The notes under the pieces: model-generated
The model's database searches: none
What the model saw: the letters and a program-made list of their open reading frames with translations, nothing else
What the model was told of the DNA's origin: nothing
Position numbers and translations under genes: made by a program
Shown here: one piece after another, positions 9,729-19,502 of the stretch
How positions within the stretch are numbered: the first letter of the stretch is position 1
Layout of the letters: the number at the start of each line of letters is the position of its first letter
Source of the DNA: Begonia masoniana
Taxonomy: Eukaryota; Streptophyta; Magnoliopsida; Cucurbitales; Begoniaceae
DNA: 64,000 nt
Direction of reading: 5' to 3'
NCBI GenBank assembly: GCA_022432975.1
Contig: CM039516.1
Location: 27,127,571-27,191,570 of the forward strand

Positions 9729-10871
9729 ATGGTTCGAGGACGTGATGCCACGGACGACGCCCTAGATAGGCTTACGGATTTAATTGACCGTCAGTCTCAG
9801 CATATGGACCGGCAAGCGCAACAAATTACGGATTTAGTAAATCGAGAGAACCAACGAGAGGCTCAGAGGGCTCAGGAGCTGGTAGTCCCAAGTAACCAGG
9901 GTATGCAGAGATTTCAAAGCCTACGGCCTCCAGTATTCGAGGGCCAGTCATCGGATCCGACACGTGCCGAGGAATGGATCCGAGTTATGGAGGACATGTT
10001 AGCTTACGCCGAGGTAGGGAACGGGAGCAAGGTGGCGTATGCTACCTTTCATTTAGCGATGGATGCCCGTTTCTGGTGGGATTCGATCAAGGTGACGACG
10101 GACGTATCTGTTATGACTTGGGATCGGTTCAAGTTTCTATTCTTCGATAAGTATTTCAGCCGCACGGTGAGAGTGGCCAAGAGGAACGAGTTTATGCAGC
10201 TGAAGCAGACTGGTTCAGTTGCTGATTATATTCGGAGGTTTGAGGCATTATCCAGATTTGCACCTCGTCTTGTTAGCGATAATGAGGAGAAGGTGCACCA
10301 GTTTATGGAAGGACTTAATCCAGAGATCAGGATGCACGTGGTTGTCTCAGGTATTATTGATGTGCCATTTTCTGACATCGCAGCTAGAGCTCTGGACATT
10401 GAGGCTGCCAGGGCGGCTTGTGTTAGGACGAAGGAGCCAGCTAAGGGCTTCTTTCGTGAGCTCCATCCTCAGAACCAGAATCAAGGCTGGCAACCGAGAG
10501 GACAACAGCAAACGCAGCCACAGGGAGCGAAGAGGCCCTACGACAGAACAGGCAACCAAGGAAAGGGAAAGCAAGTCCAAGAATTTACTCAGAAGCCTAT
10601 ATGCCCGAAGTGCTCGAGACCTCATTTTGGTGCCTGTAGATTGGGTACAGACAAGTGCTACAGATGCGGAGAGGTGGGCCACTATGCCCTACATTGTCCG
10701 AGGACTGCTACTGACCAGAAGAAAGTTGCCCCAAGAATATTTGCTTTTATTGAGCCCGGCGACGTCGACGATGGGGCCCAGCCTTCTACAATTGCAGGTA
10801 TTGTTTTAATTACCTGTATGACAAATATGCATATGATAAATAAATATATAGACTTGAAAATAGAAAAGTAA
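9729..10871 (+). CDS. Gag of the TR-GAG element
   Basis: An open frame of 380 codons encoding Ty3/gypsy Gag, the structural protein that packages element RNA in cytoplasmic particles. It starts MVRGRD, the same start context as GYP-3 gag. Residues about 60-260 form the retrotransposon gag domain (AEEWIRVMEDM, FHLAMDARFWWDS, ADYIRRFEALSRFAPR). A basic linker follows. CPKCSRPHFGAC precedes a CCHC zinc knuckle, CYRCGEVGHYALHC, at about residues 310-323. The frame enters the first residues of protease (STIAGIVLI) and then leaves homology, ending after about 20 unrelated residues. No internal stop or frameshift is seen, which fits a gag that was functional at last transposition. Confidence 0.92.
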   Translation: MVRGRDATDDALDRLTDLIDRQSQHMDRQAQQITDLVNRENQREAQRAQELVVPSNQGMQRFQSLRPPVFEGQSSDPTRAEEWIRVMEDMLAYAEVGNGSKVAYATFHLAMDARFWWDSIKVTTDVSVMTWDRFKFLFFDKYFSRTVRVAKRNEFMQLKQTGSVADYIRRFEALSRFAPRLVSDNEEKVHQFMEGLNPEIRMHVVVSGIIDVPFSDIAARALDIEAARAACVRTKEPAKGFFRELHPQNQNQGWQPRGQQQTQPQGAKRPYDRTGNQGKGKQVQEFTQKPICPKCSRPHFGACRLGTDKCYRCGEVGHYALHCPRTATDQKKVAPRIFAFIEPGDVDDGAQPSTIAGIVLITCMTNMHMINKYIDLKIEK

Positions 10872-12580
10872 GAAAATAGAAAGTGGGTAAGAAGGACTAT
10901 TAGTTGAACCTCGAAGAGAAAACCATAGACTACATATAGGACAATAAAGACTAAATAGAAATATAGTTATACATTAGTAGAATTAGTTCAATTTAATCAA
11001 CGGAGTTTGCACACCTAGAGTTTAGTAACAATTAGAGGAATGCGCCCTAAGAGATATGGCTTTCAAATAGGTAGAAACTGGATCTATTTGGCAACCCCTT
11101 GGAGTATTAGGATACGACTAACCACGAAAGATGAAGGTCTAGATATAAACCTATTAAGGGATACCTTAAATTGTTGTAATACTGGGAGTGTATTTAAATA
11201 GATGAAATAGTACCGTAGAGATCGTACATTGAGGATTCGTGAGAAGTTTAGAGTATCTAGACGAAGATAGAATATAAGGGCTAAACTTAAAATGATTTTC
11301 GAGTAGAATAGTTGAAATTTGACAAAAAGGAACGAACAAAAATAGACTAGTCGGCACACTCGAAGTAGCCTTGAGGAATTTAGGAATTTAGAGAAAGGTG
11401 AAGTAGATAGTTGAAATAAATGAGAGGTTAAGTTAGAAGCATAGGATGGCGTTTAAAGGTCGGCAAATTGTAGAATTTGCGATTTATCAAAATAAAGGGG
11501 GGGACAATTTTTAGCAAATTTCTAGAGATCGACTCGTGTTTGGCAAGTCGAGACTAAGTAATACATAAGTGGCTTAGGTTAGAACGACTAGTTTGGAACG
11601 CTTCAAGGATGAGATTTAAAGACTTGATGATGCTCGGAGGTGATAGAGACTTAAGTTAAGATAAATGACTATAGCGGAAGTAATACGAGAAGAGTTGAAA
11701 TTTAGATTCAGCGTTAGGGTAAGTAAATTGAGAAGGCATAGAGGGCGTAAAACGATTAGGTACGTATTCGATAGACAATGGATTTAGAAAGTTAGAAAAT
11801 AGACCAAAGGAACTTGATTTATTGAGTCGAGGTTTTAATAGAGGGGAGTAGATTACAACTTGGAGGTTGTTAGGAACCCTTGAACAACAATCAACCCAAA
11901 TGACGTTAGAAAGTCGAAGTTATTTTAAGGATTAAAGATAATAGGCAGTCTTTGGGTAAGGACCTATTGATAAGCTCGTAAGCCTAGCGTTTGAATGACT
12001 AGATATAGACCAACGCGTGCTCAGGTCGTCAGGTGACAGGTACGCAGTTTGAGGTCATTTGGTTGAGGCTTATAGATTTGATGAGAATTGATGCATAAAC
12101 TGAAAGTGAGGACTACAATCGGTTGTTGTGCATTCCGATTTTGAAATGGATTGAGGGAATTGCGTTGAGGTATGAACTACAGCCCAGAGATTGGATGGAA
12201 TTGTATACATTCAATTTGGCTGGCGTCAGAAGAAGAATGTCAATAAATAGTGAATTTTGAAGCTAGTATTATTAAGAGATTTAATCTGCGGGTGATTAAG
12301 TGAAGGTCGAAGGTTGGTATACGCGTAAGAGTTAAAGAGACAAATATGTCGCCAGGTTAATTGATTAGGATGTGAGATTTCCGATGTAAATTGTGCTCAA
12401 CACCTTAGAAAGAGAGTAAATGATTGAGTCGAAGGTAGTGAATGCAAATTTAAGGCCGATGTAGGAGGAATAGCACAAGATTTTAGTTTAGAATCGCAAA
12501 TATAACCGTAAGTACCGATGATAAATCGAAGGATAAGACCGTAAGGCGTGGGACGTTGATATCAGGGACTATAAGTTAGA
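10872..12580 (+). other. Non-coding interior of the TR-GAG element
   Basis: About 1.7 kb, purine-rich on the plus strand, with no ORF of note and no recognisable RT, RNase H or integrase motif in any frame. I cannot tell whether it is heavily decayed pol or unrelated filler. Only the last 40 bp before the LTR (conserved hairpin and PPT) resemble the 3' untranslated region of GYP-1 and GYP-2. Confidence 0.7.
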
Positions 12581-12583
12581 GCA

Positions 12584-12620
12584 AATTTTGTGGACAAAAT
12601 TCTGAATAAGGGGGGTAGAA
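12584..12620 (+). promoter_or_regulatory. TR-GAG hairpin and polypurine tract
   Basis: AATTTTG (12584-12590) pairs with CAAAATT (12595-12601) across a TGGA loop. The PPT aaggggggtagaa (12608-12620) then abuts the 3' LTR at 12621. Confidence 0.85.
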
Positions 12621-15373
12621 TGTAATACCCGGCTTGTACGGATTTCGGGTTTAATATATTATATTAATATAATATATTATATGTGGCATTTTTAGTAATT
12701 ATGTCAAATCAAGTCGGTTTCGCAAACAGAAAGCTTTATTGCGATCCTAACGATTAATAGGAATTTTAAGAATATTACGAGAATTTTCGGAATAGTGACG
12801 CAATATTCCGAGTAATTATGTTTCTCGTAATGTAATGGATGTTTTATTAAAATTAGTAAACGAAGTCCGTTTCACGAGGAGAAAACGTCATTATGACCCT
12901 AACAAGTAATTAGAATTTTAAGGAAGTTTTGGAAATTTTTGGAGTTTAAACGCTATGTTCTGAATAAATACGCTATCGTAAAGTAAACGATGGTTCAGTA
13001 AAAATAGTAAACGTGGTCCGTTTTGCGAACGGACAGTTTTAATAAAGCCCTGGTAATGAATAGGAGTTATTGGCAAAATATGAAGTTTTCAAGAATCCGA
13101 ATCGTTAGACGATTAACGAAACGAAGGACGAAACTAATATAAAAATCAAATAAGGGCAAAATGGTAATTTGCAAATCAATTTTATAAAATCATAAGTTTT
13201 CTCTTTCTCTCCCTCACTTTCTCTCTTCTTCTCTGGATCGCACGAACAGAGGCGAGTCTCCTCCTCTGGCCGCCGGCGACTTCATCATTTCCGACCTCCG
13301 ATCAACTTCGATCCTTCACGGTTTCTTCCTCTCTCGCTACCCTCGGTATGTAGCTTTAGTTTTCGAGCGTTTAATTCGAGTTTCGGTTCGATTTAGGGTT
13401 AGGGTTTCGATTAGGGTTTTCGTTAAAAATGCGATTTAGGCTTCGTAATTAATAGGTTAGCCTTAATTAAGTATGTATTGAACGTATTTGACGTTATTGG
13501 ACGAAGATAAATCAATTTGTGAAAATGTATAAATTTGGGAATTTACGGGTTTTCAGAAATAACTCGTAATTGGAATTTCAAATTAACGAGCGTAAAGTCG
13601 TCGTTAATTACTTCGATTAATTAAGTTGGAACTTTAGGAATTGCCTTAGTTAAGGTTTTATTGAAATAGGACGTTTAGTAGTTAAATTGGTTTTAACTAC
13701 GAATGTTGCGTTTTGCCCAGACGAACGACGCTCGTGGACGAAGCTCAGCGAGCTACGGACGACAGGTAAGTTTTCGTGACTTCTTTGACCCAAAGGTCTG
13801 CACCATACTCCGTCGTCGTCTCGAGAACACTCGAGGAACTGTTTGTTTTATGTTATTCTGGTTGGGTAGTTAGGTTAGTTGTTTATAGGTTCTGCTTTAC
13901 TGCCATGAATGTATGCACGTTGGTTGTTTACTTTCTGCTTATATGAACTGTTCATGCATCATGGTTTTAAAAACGTCATGAAAATGAATTTGAGCATAGT
14001 TTTCATGAAAAAGAAATGCACGTAAAGGCAAGTAAAGTATCATGTAAACAACCCTCTGTATGTGGTTATCGGGGTGAGGTTCAGACCCGGCGTTCTGTGG
14101 TGAGCGGGTTTTCCTCCCTTCAGATGGTGTGGGCTGTCTAACCGCTTGACGGGCCCTAACTATCTGCCGAGTGAATAGGCTTCGGTAACCAAAAGAATGT
14201 CACGGTGAGAATGAATGAATGAATGAATGAATGAATGAATGAAATGCATGAGAGACGGTTTTATGAAAATGGCACATACATGTTCATGCATTGCATTCAC
14301 GTAAACTTACTGAGCCTTAAGCTCACGACTTATTGTTATGGTGTAGGTGACCTCTACACAGGTGAGGATGAGATCCCTCCACCCGAGGCATGAGCAGTTG
14401 AAGAATGATGGCTGTGGGAGTGCGCTGAGTAGTCGAAGCGCTTTCTGACCCGTGGGGACGTCTGTGTACGTGTTTTGGGGAATTAATGTTAATTATGAAT
14501 GTATAGACATTTTAGGTTGCTTGGGTTCTGGACAGGGGTTAGATAACGTTTTGGTAACTGTATGTAAAATGTTTTCTTTAAACTGTTTATTGGATGTTTT
14601 GAGAATGTTTTGAACGGTTTCAGGATAGTTACGGATAAGCTCGGTTTTCAGAGCTATCCACGCAGTTGGACTTCGCAAAGTCCGGTGCAAGTTTACAGTG
14701 TTTAAGTTATAAATAGGTAGAGTTTAAGTTATAATTGAAGTGTGAAAGGTGATAATAATATGAAGATTAGCTCTCTGGAAATCGGATTTCCAGAGAGGTT
14801 ACATTGATGAGTTGAAGTGTTTTTGCTCTCTGGAAATTCCAGAGAGCAATAGCAAGATTAATCGCTGCATAGTGTGTGCAGCGATCGATCTCTACAGCAG
14901 AGCTGAGATCGATCGCTGGTTGCTGTTCTCTGGAGACCGTGTGACCAAAAAAGAAAAGGGAAGAGAAGGATCGCTGCACTGCAGTGTGCAGCGATCAGTC
15001 GCTGCAGCAATGCAGCGACTGATCTTGCCCTGCAGCGATTGATCGCTGCAGCAATGCAGCGATCAGTCGCTGCTTGCTGCAGCAACTGCAGCGCATGATC
15101 GCTGCAGCAATGCAGCGATCATTCGCTGTTACTTTGGGGGCAGAATCCCGATTCTGCCCTCCCTCTTTTCTGAACTATTTTTAAAGTTTTATAAATGTAT
15201 TTAAGTTTTTATTAAATTGTTTTATAGTTGTTTTAAAGTATTTTAAAGTCCGAATTCAATTCCGATTTCCGTTCCGATTTCAACTACAGTTTAATTTCCG
15301 CGTAAGGTTTTAATTAAAGTAGAGGAAAGAAATAAGTACAAAAATGAAAATGAAAAATTTATACGGGTAAAAT
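12621..15373 (+). mobile_element. TR-GAG 3' LTR, missing its last bases
   Basis: It is nearly identical to 6741-9566. Differences noticed include one substitution near 12874, a short deletion of about 10 bp near 13300 and a shortened GCAGCGATC array near 15025. It ends within 'cgggtaaaat', about 25 bp before the expected ...gtgttaca terminus. It is followed by an 18-bp repeat of its own sequence (15371-15388) and then unrelated-position family-D LTR sequence. Confidence 0.9.
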
Positions 15374-15388
15374 GAAAAATTTATACGG
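15349..15388 (+). repeat. 18-bp direct duplication at a deletion junction
   Basis: aatgaaaaatttatacgg occurs at 15349-15366 and again at 15371-15388, separated by gtaa. The first copy is normal LTR sequence; the second is extra and joins the truncated 3' LTR to host LTR sequence. Confidence 0.85.
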
Positions 15389-16171
15389 ATCTGGATAGGT
15401 TATGTATTGATGTTTGGAAATGTTTTGGAAATTGATTTTATAACCTTTTGTTTGATTTCAAAACAGGTGGATTTGTTTAGGTTTCAAACATATCCACGCA
15501 GTTCGTTTTCATAAAAATTGATCGCATTTTTAATACGTTTTGAGTCGTTATTTAGGGTGATTCGGTGAATGTGAAAAAGATGAGGATATGAGTGAGTTTA
15601 TATTTGATGTTATTGTGTTGGTTAGGGTTATGTATAAGTTGTATTTATGTAGTTGGTGCAGGAGAAAATGAATGAAAGAAAAAGAAAGATAGAAAGAGGA
15701 AAGAAATGGAACGAAAGAGGGAGGGAGGCAGTGAGGGTGGCGATTGATCGCCTGAGGAGGGGATCAATCGCCCCTCTTGGATTGCCACTCCCTGGAATTC
15801 CAGGGAGTGTGGCGACCAATCGCCACAAACTATGGCGATTGATTGCCACTGGCGTTTTGGCGACAGGCGATTGTTCGCCTATTGCGATCGCCTACGGGCG
15901 ATTGATCGCCCCTTTATGGGCGATCAATCGCCCCTGTATATTAGGGATGAAAATCCCTTTTTTTCCCTCGGCCGATGCTTAATTGTTTTTAAATGTTTTT
16001 AATTATTTTACATATTTGTTTTAATTGTTTTAGTATTTGTTTTAAACGAATTACTAAACGAACTTTGATTTCGATTTAATAACCGCTTAGGGTTAGGTCT
16101 AAAGTTTATAATGATAAGTATAAAAAAAAAATAGTACGGGAAAAATTGGGTACAGTATTAGAGTCGTCACA
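15389..16171 (+). mobile_element. Family-D gypsy LTR, 3' piece
   Basis: It ends at tattagagtcgtcaca (16156-16171), followed by TSD TTAAG (16172-16176). It aligns with the reverse complement of 19503-20320. It contains a 24-bp palindrome (15786-15809, arm CACTCCCTGGAA) and a GGGCGATCAATCGCCC-type array (15735-15940). With 6583-6740 it adds up to about 940 bp of a roughly 2.6-kb LTR; the missing 1.65 kb was lost around the TR-GAG junction. Confidence 0.85.
15735..15945. repeat. GGGCGATCAATCGCCC-type palindromic array
   Basis: Alternating ggcgattgatcgcc and gggcgatcaatcgcccc units surround the hairpin at 15786-15809. It occupies the same position in the LTR as the GCAGCGATC array of the TR-GAG LTR, but with a different stem sequence. 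Confidence 0.8.
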
Positions 16172-16176
16172 TTAAG

Positions 16177-16639
16177 AAAGACTTCATCACCTACCTCAAA
16201 CTACAATTATCTACGTCTTTTATCAGCATAGCTTTTCTGTCGACTCTGAGCTGTCAAAATCCGCTGGCGGATGAGGGCAACCTTCTCGACAGTTTGTTGC
16301 ACAATGTCAGGACCAAGCAACTGTGCTTCACCAACTTCATCCCAGTACAAAGGTGATCTACATTTTTGCCCATACAAGGCCTCATAAGGTGTCATTCCTA
16401 TTGTTGCCTGAAAACTGTTATTATAGGAAAACTCCACCAATGACAAATATTTACTCCAAGATCTTTGAAAATCTAAAACACATGCACGGAGCATATCTTC
16501 TAAGGTCTGAATAGTTCTCTCCGATTGTCCATCTGTTTGAGGGTGAAAGGCTGTGCTAAAAATGAGCTGTGTTCCTATAGCCTTGTGCAAACTTTTCCAA
16601 AACTTAGATGTGAATCGAGAATCTCGATCTGAAACTATG
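16177..16639 (-). pseudogene. GYP-1 pol: integrase catalytic core
   Basis: Minus strand. It begins [14 protein letters not shown] after the 16640 insertion and continues through [41 protein letters not shown] and [14 protein letters not shown] to QKSYADKRR. It carries the second Asp and the Glu of the DD35E triad. Two Glu codons just downstream (in the [10 protein letters not shown] segment) have become stops (TAA at 16207-16209, then TAG). CTATG at 16635-16639 is a TSD copy. Confidence 0.9.
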
Positions 16640-16875
16640 TGTAACGCCCCCGAACCCGCCCCGGCTCGGTGCGTCACATTGCTAACCAACCCCGCGTTTA
16701 AAACAATGTTTAAAATAATTTTCGTAAATTTTGCGACTCGATTTTTGGGTTTTTCGAACCCTCAGTTTTTATTGGGAAACGTGTCCAAAATACGTTTAAA
16801 ATACATCGAAAAATGTCGGGTCAAAACATAGTAGAAATAAGAATTTAAAAAAAAAAATAAAAAAAATCAGCCCAA

Positions 16876-17110
16876 ATGGGCGCTGGGCGCCGCGCGCACC
16901 CAGGCAACGCGCCAGCGCGAGCTGCTGCGCGCGCTGTGTGCGCCCGCACGCACGCGCGCGCGCCTGCGCGCTGGGCGCCCCTGTTCGCCCCTACCGCGAG
17001 CGATCGCGATTTAGCCCGATCGATCCGGCACGCTCGGGCCATTTTCAACCAAGAACATCCCTACCACGATCGGTCGTGCCCCGGGCCCGATCGATCGGTC
17101 CGGCTCGGGT
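16876..17110. repeat. CpG-dense block inside family-C solo LTR
   Basis: Very GC-rich, with runs of gcgc/cgcg (16880-16985) and gatcgatc motifs (17015-17100), in otherwise AT-rich surroundings. The overlapping ORFs on both strands (Ala/Arg-rich) are compositional by-products. Confidence 0.7.
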
Positions 17111-17887
17111 TTTTCTCAACCAAAAACCCTTAGAAATGCCCGTTTTAACCTTCCCTCACTTTTTCTCATATTTCACCACTCCGAACACCTCCAAAAATCA
17201 CGAAACTTTAACCATAACTTCCCGACACTCGAATCTTCAAATCCCGTAAAAATTTTAGAAAACCGACTTCAAACGGATATTTATAAAAATGGCTAACTTA
17301 AACCCGACGTTGTTTGTTTTAAAAGCAAAACCCGACAATATAACGGCTAAATAATTCTAAACCTGAAAACCGGAAAAAAAATATTTAAAACCACGACTCA
17401 ACCCAGTTTACACCAGAACAATTCCACAACCATTTACGCTAAACAACTTCCACGAACCGACCACAAAATCTCCCAATCATAACTACAACCACAAACTCAA
17501 ATCTCACCCACAACGAAGCAACATATATACCAATATATACACCTCACCATACTACTCAAAACTAACCAAAACATATTCCACAAAGTAACAGAAAACCTCC
17601 CATACAAACCACACTCCGAGAACCAAATCGAAACGCCCCGACAAATGCACGAACCGGCAAGCTCCATGTGTCACCGACCGCTTCTAAGCCTGATTGTCAC
17701 TCTCGAGCTCACCTGAGAACGCTCCGTCACCTACACCACAGAACACACACATACACGTAAGCTTACGCTTAGCAAGTAGGGATAACAAATGTAACTAAAC
17801 AAAATACAATTTCTACACTCTCGACTAATTTCAATTACATTCTCCATTACTAATCTATTACCAGTGCATCTCTCATAGAAATCCTTC

Positions 17888-18205
17888 CGAGGTGCTCCAC
17901 GAGCACTACTCCCCGGCAAGACATGTCGAGACCCTCTCGAGGTGCTCCACGAGCATTACTCCCGTGCAAGGCATGTCGAGACCCTCTCGAGGTGCTCCAC
18001 GAGCACTACTCCCCGATGAGGCAGTAAATCCTTCCGAGGTGCTCCACGAGCACTACTCCCCGGTAAGGCATGTCGAGACCCTCTCGAGGTGCTCCACGAG
18101 CACTACTCCTCGATGAGGCAGCTCTACTCGACATCACTGTTAAGTGGAATGCACCCCGTGTAGAGACCCTACCGAGGTGCTCCACGAGCACTACTCCCTG
18201 GCAAG
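17888..18205. repeat. Six-copy GAGGTGCTCCACGAGCACTACT array
   Basis: Units of about 50 bp start near 17888, 17939, 17989, 18036, 18086 and 18174. Each core contains a small hairpin, GTGCTC-cac-GAGCAC. Spacers between cores alternate between two types (gacatgtcgagaccctctc and gatgaggcag...). It lies where the second leader intron would be. Confidence 0.85.
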
Positions 18206-19455
18206 CAACTCTACTCGGAATAACTATGCATTTCTCACTATCTCTTTACCTTTAATGCTCACAACTCATTTCTGGGGCTCTAAAACTACGATGCCAGTCA
18301 CACTACGATGCAAGTCACACAATGCACAACATGAACTAAAATACAACAATTAAACAACCAAACAAACAAACATCCCTACCGTTCTGTGGTGTAGGCCCGA
18401 AGGCAACAAACATATAATCCTCTACTTACCTGTGCGCTCGGTTTGTAGTTGCTCACTTCTAGCGATCAATTATCCGCTCAACAACCTAAAATGATGAAAA
18501 CTTAAATTGATAAGTCACCAATAAACTCTAAGAAATTTCTAAACATAAACTAACCAAAACTACACCACAATTCAACCTAAAACCACAAAACCCGATTTTG
18601 TACCCAATTTGACCGTCAAACTTCAAACGATCATAACTCCCTCGTTTTTCAATGGATTTCAACGCGCCACCCCAACTCGGAAACCTCTACACATCTACCA
18701 TCCATTGAAATGCTTAAATTACTCAAACAAACACTTTGGCTAGCCCGAAAATATCAAAGACAGAATCGGCCCTATAGTGTTCTTAAACCGGTTTTTGTGT
18801 AACTTCCATCAAATCCTTAATTTAATCACCCAAACAACCTAAATCATCCATTCAAAACTTAAATGATCCAAATAGGAAAGAAAATCCAACATTTAAACCC
18901 AATTTTCGGATTCCATGGTTAGGGTTTTCCAAACCCTAACCAAACCTCACTAAACTACCATAAAAACACCACAAACCAACATCTAATGGTATACAACTAA
19001 AAACCCACTAAAACTAACCTTGAAAACACCTTGAAAATGGAAGAATGGGAAGAGGAGAAGTCGGCTATGGAGGATGAGAGCAAAACCGTGGAAGGATGAA
19101 GGGGAAAGAGGAGAAATCATCTTTTTAACCTAACATTTCTTTCACTTTTTGTTTTTTTCCACAAATGTTTTTAAAATTACAACTTAACCCACTCTTTCCT
19201 TTCTCTTTTCTTCCAACGTGATTCATCATCAAAATTCACCTTTTCATCCATTTATTTCACTTTAAATCTCCTTTGAATTTCAACACCAAATTCCTATTGG
19301 TTGGTTATTCCCCTTTGACTTTTCAACACACTAGCTTTAAATTTTCAACCCTCATTCTTCTCTCTACTTTTAATCCCTTCAATCCCTTCAACCATAAACT
19401 CTCCTACTTTTCTAACCTAGGCTACTCACGTAATAGGAAAATCTCGGGTGTTACA

Positions 19456-19502
19456 CTATGGTACCTGGAACTCCATGTAACCTAACAATCTCTTGCACAT
19501 AC
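19456..19502 (-). pseudogene. GYP-1 pol: 42-bp integrase island
   Basis: It reads (minus) as the segment corresponding to VQEIVRLHGVP in GYP-2, sitting between two solo LTRs. It carries the right TSD copy CTATG (19456-19460) of one insertion and the left TSD copy CATAC (19498-19502) of the next. Confidence 0.85.

Larger units (their letters stand above)
6741..15373 (+). mobile_element. TR-GAG-like non-autonomous gypsy element
   Basis: Two long, nearly identical LTRs (6741-9566 and 12621 to about 15373) flank a 3.05-kb interior with a tRNA-Met PBS, an intact gag ORF, about 1.7 kb of non-coding sequence and a PPT. Protease, RT, RNase H and integrase are absent: homology to gag-pol stops six codons into protease. 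This is the organisation of terminal-repeat retrotransposons with only a gag domain. Reverse transcriptase and integrase must have come from an autonomous relative. The right end is damaged: the last about 25 bp of the 3' LTR are missing, so no TSD can be confirmed. Confidence 0.9.
16640..19455 (-). mobile_element. Solo LTR, family C (2816 bp)
   Basis: It begins tgtaacgcccccg and ends cgggtgttaca, flanked by TSD CTATG (16635-16639 and 19456-19460). No interior or second LTR is present, so recombination between LTRs has removed the element body. Minus orientation is inferred from leader sites (reverse-complement gtaagtagagg at about 18420-18430). It contains a CpG-rich block (16876-17110) and a six-copy GAGGTGCTCCACGAGCAC array (17888-18200). 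It splits GYP-1 integrase. Confidence 0.92.

Noticed and set aside
10219..10809. 196-codon frame overlapping gag on the same strand
   Set aside because: A shadow frame over the TR-GAG gag; its composition and the clear Gag motifs in the other frame exclude it.
16845..17249. Ala/Arg-rich ORFs on both strands
   Set aside because: Produced by the CpG-dense block; no start context, no motif, both strands equally open.
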